The translations under genes were made by a program, and so were the position numbers. The notes under the pieces are model-generated. The model ran no database searches and was not told the DNA's origin. It saw only the letters and a list, made by a program, of their open reading frames with translations. From Streptomyces sp. SM10 (GTDB lineage: Bacteria; Actinomycetota; Actinomycetes; Streptomycetales; Streptomycetaceae), in NCBI RefSeq assembly GCF_002910915.1, contig NZ_NEUF01000162.1:1-43848 (forward strand): a stretch of 43,848 nucleotides of DNA, given 5' to 3'. Positions 1-9,068 of the stretch are shown piece by piece (position 1 is the stretch's first letter; every line of letters begins with the position of its first letter).

Positions 1-1038
1 GGGGTCGTTGATCCATGCCTGGCGGGGGATCGATGGTGGGACGGGGCGGCGGTTGAACCGTTCCGGGTGCCGTTCGTAGGCGGCTGTGAGGGTGGTGGCT
101 CGTTGCTCACGTACCAGTTCCGCGGTGCCGAAGTGCACGCTGGCCGGCGTGTGGTAGCCGATCCCGGAGTGCCGGTGGACGTGGTTGTAGTAGCTGATGA
201 AGCCGTCCATCCACTCCCGGGCGTGCGTCAGCGAGTCGAACCTGCGCGGGAAGTCGGGCTGGTACTTGGCGGTCTTGAAGTGGCTTTCGCTGTAGGGGTT
301 GTCGTTGCTCACTTTGGGGCGTGAGTGGCTGCGAGTGACACCGAGGTCAATCAGCAGCTGGGAGACCTTCTTGGAGGTCATGGAGGTGCCCCGGTCGGCG
401 TGCACGGTCTCGGGCACGATGCCGTTGCGCAGGATCGTCTCGCGGATCAGCTCCTCGGCCCGGTCGGCTGATTCGGCCCGCTCCACTGTCCAGCCGACGA
501 TGTAGCGGCTGTAGATGTCGATGATGACGTAGGCGTGATACCAGATGCCCTTGTCCGGACCCGCCAGCTTCGTGATGTCCCAGGTGAACACCTGCGAAGG
601 GGCGTCGGCGACCAGCTCGGGCACGGTCCTGGCACCATGGGTGGCGATCCGGCGCCGCTCGCCGTCCTGCCCGGCCTCCTTCAGAATCCGGTACATCGTG
701 CGCTCGGAGCAGTGGTAGCGGCCCTCGTCCAGTTCGCGGGCGTAGATCTGGGCCGGCGGAAGTTCGGCGTACTCGTCGCTGTTCACCAGCGCCAGCACGG
801 TGGCCCGCTCTGCGGCCGACAGTGCGGTGACCGGGGCCGGACGCGGTCGCCCAGGTGCCGGCGGCCTGGGATGCAGCCGCCGGTGGTGGGTCGCCCGGGA
901 ACGTCCGGTGATCCGGCAGGCATCCACGATGCCCACCAGCAGCCTCAACTCCTCGACCGCCGCGTGCAGATGGCCGTCCAGGACGTGGCTCAGTCCGCGC
1001 TCCTGGACAGTGACTGCAAGAGCGCGTGTGTTTTTCCC
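1..1038 (-). CDS. IS3-family transposase OrfB (DDE integrase), cut by window edge
   Basis: This frame is open without a stop from the slippery site at 1032-1038 to base 1, giving about 346 codons. It carries the rve-type DDE catalytic core: the first aspartate in FTWDITKLAG (about 555-585), the second in HADRGTSMTS (about 385-410), and the glutamate in NPYSESHFKTAKY (about 268-300), with the D-35-E spacing expected of the family. The C-terminal signature YNHVHRHSGIGYHTP is also present. It has no good independent start, so it is expected to be made as an OrfAB fusion by -1 frameshifting. The protein continues to the window edge and its stop is not seen. Confidence 0.92.
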
Positions 1039-1373
1039 AGCACCTCCAGTGCCGCGTTCTTCTGGTCCACCTCCGTGCGCAGCCGCTCGTTCTCCCGCCG
1101 CAGCTTGGCGTTCTCGGCCTCGGCCGGGTGCTTCCTGGGGCGGGCAGGGCCGGTGCGGTGGTCGGTCAGCTGCGCGAGCGCGCCGGTATCGCGTGCGGCA
1201 CGCCACTCGATGATGTGCGAGTGGTACAGGCGCTCGCGGCGCAAAACGGCACCCTTCTCACCGGCCGGAGCGGTGTCGTACTCGGCAACGATCCGCAACT
1301 TGTACTCAGCCGTGAAGGTGCGGCGCTTCGGCTTCGGCGCCGGATCGGCGCCGGGACCGCTGGTGCTGGTCAT
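990..1373 (-). CDS. IS3-family transposase OrfA (HTH DNA-binding subunit)
   Basis: A 127-residue protein carrying the N-terminal helix-turn-helix of IS3-type transposases, with the typical opening RRTFTAEYKLRIVAEYD at about residues 17-33. A leucine/charged coiled-coil follows at about 85-120 (AENAKLRRENERLRTEVDQK). OrfA normally binds the inverted repeats and multimerises through the coiled coil, and it is also the N-terminal half of the OrfAB fusion transposase. The last codons overlap orfB, which lies one base back (-1) in phase. Recognition is from sequence pattern; the exact IS3 subgroup was not determined. Confidence 0.9.
   Translation of the reverse strand: MTSTSGPGADPAPKPKRRTFTAEYKLRIVAEYDTAPAGEKGAVLRRERLYHSHIIEWRAARDTGALAQLTDHRTGPARPRKHPAEAENAKLRRENERLRTEVDQKNAALEVLGKTHALLQSLSRSAD
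1032..1038 (-). other. Programmed -1 frameshift heptamer (GGGAAAA) between orfA and orfB
   Basis: On the minus strand orfA reads CTG GGA AAA ACA, while orfB reads GGG AAA AAC one base earlier. The heptamer G-GGA-AAA fits the X-XXY-YYZ rule for tandem -1 slippage and sits exactly where the OrfA coiled coil passes into the OrfB frame. Frameshifting at such sites is established for IS3 elements; use of this particular site is inferred. Confidence 0.7.
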
Positions 1374-1420
1374 ACGGGTGATCTCCTGCTCGTTCTGTCC
1401 ACCCAGGCTAACTCACCACG

Positions 1421-1437
1421 CCGGGACGTCTCACCCA
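1421..1437 (-). repeat. Candidate terminal inverted repeat of the IS3 element
   Basis: On the minus strand the segment begins TGGGTGAGACGTCCCGG, about 48 bases ahead of the orfA start. IS3 ends usually begin TG and lie at this distance from orfA. The matching end is outside the window, so this is a guess from position and the TG start. Confidence 0.3.
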
Positions 1438-1670
1438 ACGATGTCAGAGAGGGACCGCCGCGTCGAGCAGCCTGCCCCCTGACTCCGGCACCGTCACCAC
1501 AGAGATTGACATGCGCTTCCCCCTTCGTGGCCGCTGGCCTGTGAGACGGCGACCTCTCCGCTCCCGTCCTCATGATGACCGCGTCATACGGCCTGTGGTC
1601 GCGTTTTTGATCAATTGTGTTGCGGAGGGCCCTACTCCATAACCTGCGATCCTGGGGCTGGGACGGCATC

Positions 1671-1840
1671 TCATGCCCACGGTGTTCGCGTGATGCCCAG
1701 GTCGGTGTGAAGCACTTCGGCCATCGGCCCGAACGCCTCGTAGATGATCAGGAATACTGGGTTCTCCGGCCCTTCCGTGACCTTGAGCGTGAGCCAGCGG
1801 ACCTGGGGCCCGATCGGGATCATGGTGTTGATGGAGGAGT
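1671..1840 (-). pseudogene. C-terminal fragment of an unidentified native gene
   Basis: The minus strand encodes about 50 residues ending FGPMAEVLHTDLGITRTPWA and a TGA. Third positions are almost all G or C, as in real Streptomyces genes, and the residues look like a genuine folded-protein end rather than antisense noise. There is no start: the reading loses coding character where it meets the drmD leader near 1840. I do not recognise the family. The likely history is that the accessory DNA carrying DISARM was joined here and cut off the rest of the gene. Confidence 0.4.
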
Positions 1841-1848
1841 CTGCTCGG

Positions 1849-4800
1849 ATGGCGACTGCCACGGAGTTTCCGCAGGGGGTACCGACAGGTGCCGGGCACA
1901 CTCGGCCTCTGCCGCCGGTTCCGGAGCCGGGCCAGGTGGTCAATGTCAGGGGCTCGCACTGGGCGGTTACTGAAGTGCGCCAGCAGGGCCTTCCCCGGAG
2001 CCCGGCTGACGAAAGTACCGCCAGCCTCGCTCATGTGGTGACCATGCAGTCGCTGGAGGAGGATCGGCTGGGCCAGGAGCTTGCCGTGGTCTGGGAGCTG
2101 GAGGTCGGCCACACCGTCGCGCCCGACCAGGGGCTTCCGGAGGCCATCCGGGCGGAGGGGTTCGACGATCCGAACGTGCTGGCCGCGTTCGTCGATGCCG
2201 TCCGCTGGGGTGCGGTGACCTCGGCGGACGCCAACTCTTACCAGGCCCCGTTCCGTAGTGGCGCGAACGTTGAGGCATATCAGCTGGAACCGCTGCGCCG
2301 GGCGCTGCAGTCCTCGCGTACGAACCTGCTGCTCGCCGACGACGTGGGCCTCGGCAAGACTATTGAGGCAGGGCTGGTCGTTCAGGAACTCCTGCTGCGT
2401 CACCGAGCCCGCTCGGTTGTCATCGTCTGCCCGCCGAGCCTGTCGCTCAAGTGGCAGGACGAGATGCGCGAAAAGTTCGGCCTGGACTTCGTCATCGTCA
2501 ACAGCGAGTTGATGGCAAAGGTCCGCCGCACCCACGGCCTGAACGCGAACCCGTTCCGTCTCTTCCCCCGCGTGATCGTCAGCATGGCCTGGCTGCCCTC
2601 GATCCGTGCCCAGCGCCTGCTGCGCGACGTAATGGCCGACGTACGAGGAACCTCCACGGCCCGGCGGTACGCCTTCGACGTCTTGGTCGTCGATGAAGCT
2701 CACCACGTTGCCCCGGCGAGCCCCACCTCGGCGCCGGGTCAGCGCGGGTACGCCGTCGACAGCAACCGCACGACAGCAACCAAAGCGCTCGCGGAGGTCT
2801 GCGAGCACCGTCTGTTCCTCAGCGCTACCCCGCACAATGGCTACTCCGAGTCGTTCACCGCCCTCCTCGAAATGATTGACGGCCGGCGGTTCAAGCGCGG
2901 CGCGGACATCGACGAGCGCGCGCTCGGCGAGGTGGCGGTGCGCCGGCTCAAGCGAGACCTGCCGGAGAAGGGCTTCAAGATCCGGCAGATCAAGACGCTC
3001 GACTTCACCCCGGCCGAGGAGGAACAGCGCCAGTTCGCCCGGCTGGAGCGACTGCTTGCCGACAGCGCGCGGTCGAACGGGAAGAACCGGTCCGGTGACA
3101 TCGTCTCGATGCTCCTGAAGAAGCGCTTCCTGTCCAGCCCATGGGCTTTTGCCCGCACCCTGGAGCTGTATGAGGAGGCCGCCGACGACGACCGTCAGCT
3201 CCAGATCGACGATGAGGCGGAGTACTACACGGAGGTCCTGGGCAGCGCGCAGTCGGACGAGGAGGAGGGGGAGGCCGAGCAGCCCGAGTTCACCGCGTTG
3301 CGGCAGAGCAAGGGCTCAGATGCCCTGGTGGCCGCGACCAGCGACGAAATCACCTCGCTCATCGAGTGGGGGCGGCGCTACGAACACAAGCCGGATTCCC
3401 GCCTGGAAGCGCTGCTGAACTATCTCAACGCGGTCTGCCGCCCGGACGGACACCTCTGGACCAACAACCGGGTCGTGGTGTTCACCGAGTATGCCGCCAC
3501 TCTGGACTGGATCGCGGGCGTACTCCAGCAGCGCGGCTACAAGGACGTCCTGGAGACCATCCAGGGCTCGACCCCCGCCGAAAAGCGCGAGGAAATCAGG
3601 GCCCGCTTTACTGAGGACCCTGCCAAGCACAAGGTGCGGGTACTCATCGCCACTGACTCTGCCGGCGAGGGCATCGACCTCCAGACCCACTGCCACCGGT
3701 TGGTCAACTTCGATATCCCCTTCAACCCCTCCCGCCTGGAGCAGCGGATCGGTCGGATCGATCGCTACGGCCAGACGAAGAACCCGGAGATCTACCACTT
3801 CAAGCCGGCCGAGACGTCCACCACCTACGCGGCCGACCTGGGCTTCCTGGGCAAGATCGCGAAGAAGGTCAGTACCGCGGCAGGCGACCTAGGCCCGATC
3901 AACCCGGTCATCGACGCCGACGTTCAGGAGCACTTCAGCCCGCTCAAGACGGGACGCGCCCCGAGGCTGATCACGCCCGACACCGGCAGCGCGGTCATCA
4001 ACCGGGCATTGGCCGGCGGCGTCGAGCTGAATCGGCAGCTCACCGACCTGACGCGAAACTACCAGGACACCAAGATCGGCATGCACCTCACACCCGGCAA
4101 TGCCCGCCGTGTGGTGGACACTGCCCTGGCGTTGACCGACCAGCCCCCGCTGGAGGAGATCGGCGACGACCGTACCGAGGCGCAGGTCTTCGCGATCCCG
4201 ACGCTGGGTCAGTCTTGGCAACGGTCACTGCGCGGCTTGGACACCCGCCTCGAGCCGGGAGTGCTTCGCCCCATCACCTTCGACGACGAGGCGGCGCAGA
4301 ACCGCACCGACCTCGTTCACATCCACCTCGGCCACGCCCTCATGCAGCGCTCCACCCGCACCCTGCGCAGCGCGCTGTTCAGCATTGCCTCCCCGGTCAA
4401 CCGAGTATCCGCCGTCGTCGCGCCCGAACTACCGCAATCGTGCGTCGCTGCAGTCTCGCGCCTTGTGCTCGTCGGGCGCGGCGGATTGCGCTTGCACGAG
4501 GAGGTGTTCCTCACCGGCGTCCGGCTCCGGGGTCAGGCGCTTGCCGAGTCCAAGGCCGAGCAGGTCTTGGATGAAGCGCTCGACGCCGAGAACCTCGTCC
4601 TGGCCGACGACGACGTACGCACCTGGCTCGCCGAGTTGTGGAACGTCGATGACGCCCGACTGCGGACCCGCTTGCTCACCGCGATGACTCGCAAGAGCGA
4701 GAGCCGACGCGAGAAGGTCACCGAGGCGCTCCAGACGCGCCGAGACTCCGACATCACCCGCGCTCACGAGATCTTCGCCGCCTTCCGAATTAACTTGAAT

Positions 4801-5052
4801 GAGTCCCGAGACCGCCTGGAGCGCAAGATCCAGGCGGAGGACAAGCTGCTCTTCACGGACGATCAGCAGAGGCAGCGCCGCCGCGACCTCCGAGCCATGG
4901 AGGAGCGGCTGGAGAGTCTGGGCGAAGAGGAAGATCGAGAAGTTGCCGCGATCCGCGAGCGGTACAGCGACATCAAGCCGTACGTGTCGGCGGCTGCCGT
5001 CGTGTTCGCGCTGACCCCCGAGGACGCCGAGAACGGAATGATTCAGGCATGA
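1849..5052 (+). CDS. drmD: DISARM protein DrmD, SNF2-like helicase
   Basis: A 1067-residue SNF2/SWI2-type superfamily 2 helicase-like protein, the class 1 DISARM-specific component, expected to couple ATP hydrolysis to work on invading DNA. Visible motifs: motif I LADDVGLGKTIEAGL near residue 163, motif II VVDEAHH near 279, motif III LSATPHNG near 325, motif V ATDSAGEGIDLQ near 600 and motif VI RIGRIDRYGQ near 632. A charged coiled-coil tail follows at about 950-1040. The ATG at 1849 is preferred because GGAGGAG lies 9 bases upstream; earlier in-frame ATGs at 1744, 1822 and 1831 overlap the antisense fragment. The stop overlaps the drmMI start in ATGA. A stand-alone SNF2 helicase is possible by sequence alone, but the next four genes make DrmD the strong reading. 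Confidence 0.93.
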   Translation: MATATEFPQGVPTGAGHTRPLPPVPEPGQVVNVRGSHWAVTEVRQQGLPRSPADESTASLAHVVTMQSLEEDRLGQELAVVWELEVGHTVAPDQGLPEAIRAEGFDDPNVLAAFVDAVRWGAVTSADANSYQAPFRSGANVEAYQLEPLRRALQSSRTNLLLADDVGLGKTIEAGLVVQELLLRHRARSVVIVCPPSLSLKWQDEMREKFGLDFVIVNSELMAKVRRTHGLNANPFRLFPRVIVSMAWLPSIRAQRLLRDVMADVRGTSTARRYAFDVLVVDEAHHVAPASPTSAPGQRGYAVDSNRTTATKALAEVCEHRLFLSATPHNGYSESFTALLEMIDGRRFKRGADIDERALGEVAVRRLKRDLPEKGFKIRQIKTLDFTPAEEEQRQFARLERLLADSARSNGKNRSGDIVSMLLKKRFLSSPWAFARTLELYEEAADDDRQLQIDDEAEYYTEVLGSAQSDEEEGEAEQPEFTALRQSKGSDALVAATSDEITSLIEWGRRYEHKPDSRLEALLNYLNAVCRPDGHLWTNNRVVVFTEYAATLDWIAGVLQQRGYKDVLETIQGSTPAEKREEIRARFTEDPAKHKVRVLIATDSAGEGIDLQTHCHRLVNFDIPFNPSRLEQRIGRIDRYGQTKNPEIYHFKPAETSTTYAADLGFLGKIAKKVSTAAGDLGPINPVIDADVQEHFSPLKTGRAPRLITPDTGSAVINRALAGGVELNRQLTDLTRNYQDTKIGMHLTPGNARRVVDTALALTDQPPLEEIGDDRTEAQVFAIPTLGQSWQRSLRGLDTRLEPGVLRPITFDDEAAQNRTDLVHIHLGHALMQRSTRTLRSALFSIASPVNRVSAVVAPELPQSCVAAVSRLVLVGRGGLRLHEEVFLTGVRLRGQALAESKAEQVLDEALDAENLVLADDDVRTWLAELWNVDDARLRTRLLTAMTRKSESRREKVTEALQTRRDSDITRAHEIFAAFRINLNESRDRLERKIQAEDKLLFTDDQQRQRRRDLRAMEERLESLGEEEDREVAAIRERYSDIKPYVSAAAVVFALTPEDAENGMIQA

Positions 5053-8000
5053 GCCGCACGTACCTTCCTCCGACCGTCGCGGACCTGCATCGCTCATGGC
5101 TTGAACTCGTCGACACGGACGGGCCGTTCCTTGCAGTCCCCGCCCTCAAACGTGCTTGGTCGACTGGCATTCACCAGCCCGACGCGCGCGCCCTCGCCGC
5201 GCTCAGGGACTCCAAGCCCGCCTTCGAGAAGGCATGGGAGAACTGGGACAAACAGAGCGACGAGCCTGCCCTCGATCTCTACCGCGAAGCCCGCGACGCC
5301 TGGGTGGACACCGTCTTGCGTCAGGTGTTGCGCTGGGGCACCACTTACTCCGCAGCCCCCGTGGGTGAGGTCCGCTCTCCTAACCACGCCATCACTGTCC
5401 ACGCCGACGGCGCGCTGGTGTATGGCGAGACGATCGGCGCACTCGTCCTGGTCGTCGACCCCACCGACTCCCTGCGCGACCCGCTCACCGACGGATGGGC
5501 GGCCAGCCCCGTCGACCGGATGGAAGAACTCCTCCGGGCAACCAGCGTCCCCGTCGGCGTGGTCACTGACGGACGTTGGTGGGCCATCGTCAGCGCCCGT
5601 GACGAGACCATGGTCGCCTCCGGCATCTTTGACGCCCAGACCTGGATCGAAGAACCCCAGGCCCGCAACGCCTTCATTGAGCTCCTCCAGCGCCGACGCC
5701 TCATCGGCGGCAAGCCCGAGGACCGCCTCACCGCCCTGTTCAAGGAGTCCGTAACGGCCTCCGAGGAGATCACCGAGGCACTCGGCACTCAAGTGCGCCG
5801 AGCAGTCGAACTGATCGTCCAGGCCCTGTCCGACGGTGCACTGGACGCAAGCCGACGTGGCGAACCCGATCCGTTGCCTGCCCGACGTGGAGACGTCTAC
5901 GAAGCGGCCGTAACCGTGATGATGCGCGTCGTCTTCCTCCTCTTCGCCGAGGAACGTGGCCTGCTCCCGCAGAGCCAACTCTTCGCCATGGGCTACGGCG
6001 TAAGCGACGAACTTGACCTGCTCGACGCCCGAGAGCATGAGGAAGGTGAGCAGGCCCTCGACGGCACATACCTCACCTGGCACCGCCTTCTGGCCACCTC
6101 CCAGGCCCTGTACCGCGGCGCGTCCTTCGAGGACCTGCGCCTCCCGGAGTACGGCGGCTCGCTCTTCGACCCCGCCCGCTTTCCCTTCCTCACTGCCTGC
6201 AAGGCCCAGGGCACCCTGGCCATCACGGTCAGCGACCGTGTCATGCTCGAAGTCCTGCGCGCCGTCCAATACGCCCGCCTCAAGGGCGAGCCTGCGCGCC
6301 GCATCTCCTTCCGTGACATTGACGTCGAGCAGATCGGCTACATCTACGAGGGTCTGCTCGGCTACTCCTGCGAGGACGTCGACCAGGTCTTCGTCGGTCT
6401 GATCGGCGCCTCCGGCGCTGAACCCGAAATCCCTTTGTTCGTAATCGAATCCCTCGCGGAGACCAAGCAGAACGACGCCGCACTGACCACCGCGATCCTC
6501 GCCTGGATCAAGGAAAACCAGCCGGCGGCCAAACCGCCGTCCAAGACCGCACTCGCCAAGGCCCTCGGCTCGGCCGAGACCGTCGAGGACGCCGAGCAAG
6601 CCCTGCGCGCTGTAGCCTCCGACGACGCTGAACTCCGTGAGCGACTGCGCCCGTTTCTCGGTGTCATCCGCCGCGACCTGCGCAAGCGGCCTCTGGTTGT
6701 GAAGCCCGGCGGCGTGCTCGTCGTCGAGACGCCCTCCCGTGCTTCGGCTGGCGCACACTACACGCCTCGAAGGCTCGCCGAAGAGGTCGTCCTCCACGCG
6801 TTGCAACCGCTGGTCTACTCACCTGGCCCGCACCAGACCGCCGATCAGGAGGCCTGGCGGCCCATTTCTCCCGAGCAGATTCTCGACCTCAAGATCGCCG
6901 ACATCGCCTGCGGCTCCGGCGCCTTCCTCGTCGCCGCCGCCCGTTACCTCGCCGACCGGCTTGTGGAGGCGTGGCACCGTGAGGGCGCGGCCACCGGCTC
7001 CCCGCACGACCTCCGCACCCGCGCCATAAGGATGGTCGTCGCCAGTTGCCTCTACGGCGCCGATATCAACGGCATGGCCGTGGAAATGTGCAAGTTGTCG
7101 CTCTGGCTGGTCTCCCTCGACCCCCGACTGCCGTTCTCGTTCGTCGACGACAAGGTGCTGCACGGCAACGCGCTGTTGGGGCTGACTGATGCACGGCAGC
7201 TACGGGAGTTGCATGTCGACCCCACCGCTGCCGATCAGCGGATCAGCATGTTCGCTCTGGACGTGGACGGCATCCTGGGCCGCGCCGCCCGCCTACGCCG
7301 ACAGCTTGCCACCGAGGTCAACGACAGCGACCCGCAACGTTCTGCCGCCACCAAGCGACGGCAGTGGCGCGATTACCAGCAGCTCACGGCGCAGCTTGCG
7401 GACGTCGCCGACGGTGTGATCGCAGCTGGGATGACCCTCGGCGGCAAGCCGGGGAAGCACCTGAAGGCCGCGTACGAGAACCTGCGTATCGCCGTTGAGC
7501 ACGCGTACCCCGCCGGTGGTGACGATCCGAACCGGGCGATGCTCGACGGCATTCTGGAAGTTGGGCTTACTCCGACGGTTTCGACGGACTACGCGACGTG
7601 GAAGCCGCTGCACTGGATCCTCGCTGTCCCAGACGTTATGGAGCGGGGTGGCTTCGATGCCGTTGTCGGCAACCCGCCGTTCCTCGGCGGTCAGAAGCTG
7701 ACGGGTTCCATGGGCACCAACGTCCGCGACTGGTTCGTCAACACTCTCGCCTCCGGACGTAAGGGCAGCGCAGACCTCGTCGCGTACTTTCTCCTGCGTG
7801 CACATGCCCTGTTGACGCAGAGGGGTGCATTCGGCCTGATCGCGACAAACACGGTGGCGCAGGGCGACACTCGCAATGTCGGCCTCGATCAGATCGTTGA
7901 GAGTGGCTTCACGATTACCCGAGCCATTCAGAGTCGAACTTGGCCAGCAGCCAGCGCGAACCTGGAGTATGCGGCCTGCTGGGGTACACGAGGGGCAGTG

Positions 8001-9068
8001 GCCCCAGTAGTGCCCCGGGTGGCTGACGGCATCCCGACGCAACGCATCTCCACGTTGCTGGAGCCCGGCGGCCGAGTCGACGGTGATCCGATTCGCCTGC
8101 GAGAGAATGATGGGGTCGCCTTCATCGGTTGCTACGTCCTGGGTATGGGCTTCGTGCTGAACTCCGAAGAGGCGAAGGTATGGCTGGAGGCCGATCCCGC
8201 GAATGCCGAGGTGGTGCGCCGGTACCTCAACGGGGAGGACCTCAACTCCCGCCCGGACGGGTCGCCTGCTCGGTGGGTCATTGACTTCGACACACGGTCA
8301 GAGGCGGAGGCGAAGGAGTACGGATTGCCGTACCAGCGGGTGTTGGAGCAGGTGAAATCTGAACGAGCGAAGAACAAGGAAAGGCATCGTCGCGAAGACT
8401 GGTGGCAATTCGCCAGGACGGCCCCGGCAATGCGAGAAGCGGTCGCTGATCTGGACGAGGTGCTCGCTCTTGCGCGGGTAAGTAAGTCGGTAATGCCGTT
8501 CCGCATGAAGGCCAGTGCTGTTCCCAGTGAGCAGGTTGTCATCTTCGCTACCGATAACTATGCAGATCAGGCTGTGCTGTCCTCATCGGTGCATCAGACC
8601 TGGGCCATCAAGTACGGCTCTACCCTGGAAACGCGATTTCGATACACCCCATCGGATGCATTCCTCACCTTGCCCCGACCCCGACCCACGGAAGATCTGA
8701 CCGAAATCGGTCGCACCCTCGACACCGAACGCCGCGAGATCATGCTCCGCCGAGGTCTCGGTCTCACCAAGCTGTACAACCTTGTCAATGACCCGGGCAT
8801 CGCGGACCCCTCGGACCGGGATACTGCCCGTCTTCGGCAGATCCACGTTGAACTGGACAAGGCGGTGATGGACTCTTACAACTGGGGCGACATCCCGCTC
8901 GATCACGGCTTCCACACTTACCGGCAGATGCAGCGGTGGACGTTCAGTCCGGACGCCCGGGTGGAGATCCTGGACCGTCTATTGGAGGAGAGCCAGCGCC
9001 GCGCAGCCTTGCAAGTCGGCGTCCCCCTCCCGACTGACACCGACGATGAGGAAGAGAGCGACGAGTGA
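5049..9068 (+). CDS. drmMI: DISARM adenine-specific DNA methyltransferase DrmMI
   Basis: A 1339-residue PglX/type IIG-like N6-adenine methyltransferase expected to mark host DNA as self for DISARM. The SAM-binding motif I reads IADIACGSGAFLVAAARYLADRL near residue 617 and catalytic motif IV reads VVGNPPFLGGQK near 873. A further SAM-fold strand carries YGADINGMAVEMCKLSLWL near 675. The long N-terminal part and the C-terminal part resemble the helical and target-recognition regions of BREX PglX or Eco57I-type enzymes. The ATG overlaps the drmD stop and the stop overlaps the drmA GTG, so translation is coupled. A full restriction-modification enzyme was considered, but no PD-(D/E)XK nuclease motif was spotted at the N terminus. 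Confidence 0.93.
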   Translation: MSRTYLPPTVADLHRSWLELVDTDGPFLAVPALKRAWSTGIHQPDARALAALRDSKPAFEKAWENWDKQSDEPALDLYREARDAWVDTVLRQVLRWGTTYSAAPVGEVRSPNHAITVHADGALVYGETIGALVLVVDPTDSLRDPLTDGWAASPVDRMEELLRATSVPVGVVTDGRWWAIVSARDETMVASGIFDAQTWIEEPQARNAFIELLQRRRLIGGKPEDRLTALFKESVTASEEITEALGTQVRRAVELIVQALSDGALDASRRGEPDPLPARRGDVYEAAVTVMMRVVFLLFAEERGLLPQSQLFAMGYGVSDELDLLDAREHEEGEQALDGTYLTWHRLLATSQALYRGASFEDLRLPEYGGSLFDPARFPFLTACKAQGTLAITVSDRVMLEVLRAVQYARLKGEPARRISFRDIDVEQIGYIYEGLLGYSCEDVDQVFVGLIGASGAEPEIPLFVIESLAETKQNDAALTTAILAWIKENQPAAKPPSKTALAKALGSAETVEDAEQALRAVASDDAELRERLRPFLGVIRRDLRKRPLVVKPGGVLVVETPSRASAGAHYTPRRLAEEVVLHALQPLVYSPGPHQTADQEAWRPISPEQILDLKIADIACGSGAFLVAAARYLADRLVEAWHREGAATGSPHDLRTRAIRMVVASCLYGADINGMAVEMCKLSLWLVSLDPRLPFSFVDDKVLHGNALLGLTDARQLRELHVDPTAADQRISMFALDVDGILGRAARLRRQLATEVNDSDPQRSAATKRRQWRDYQQLTAQLADVADGVIAAGMTLGGKPGKHLKAAYENLRIAVEHAYPAGGDDPNRAMLDGILEVGLTPTVSTDYATWKPLHWILAVPDVMERGGFDAVVGNPPFLGGQKLTGSMGTNVRDWFVNTLASGRKGSADLVAYFLLRAHALLTQRGAFGLIATNTVAQGDTRNVGLDQIVESGFTITRAIQSRTWPAASANLEYAACWGTRGAVAPVVPRVADGIPTQRISTLLEPGGRVDGDPIRLRENDGVAFIGCYVLGMGFVLNSEEAKVWLEADPANAEVVRRYLNGEDLNSRPDGSPARWVIDFDTRSEAEAKEYGLPYQRVLEQVKSERAKNKERHRREDWWQFARTAPAMREAVADLDEVLALARVSKSVMPFRMKASAVPSEQVVIFATDNYADQAVLSSSVHQTWAIKYGSTLETRFRYTPSDAFLTLPRPRPTEDLTEIGRTLDTERREIMLRRGLGLTKLYNLVNDPGIADPSDRDTARLRQIHVELDKAVMDSYNWGDIPLDHGFHTYRQMQRWTFSPDARVEILDRLLEESQRRAALQVGVPLPTDTDDEEESDE

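Larger units (their letters stand above)
1..1437 (-). mobile_element. IS3-family insertion sequence, right part only
   Basis: The element is read on the minus strand, so its 5' end lies near 1437 and its 3' end is beyond the left window edge. It holds the two overlapping frames typical of IS3 elements, orfA and orfB, joined by a slippery heptamer. The frame stays open to base 1, so the transposase gene looks intact as far as it can be seen. The outer border is uncertain because only one end is present and its inverted-repeat partner cannot be compared. Confidence 0.85.

Noticed and set aside
5094..6806. 570-codon minus-strand frame opposite drmMI
   Set aside because: Antisense shadow without recognisable domains.
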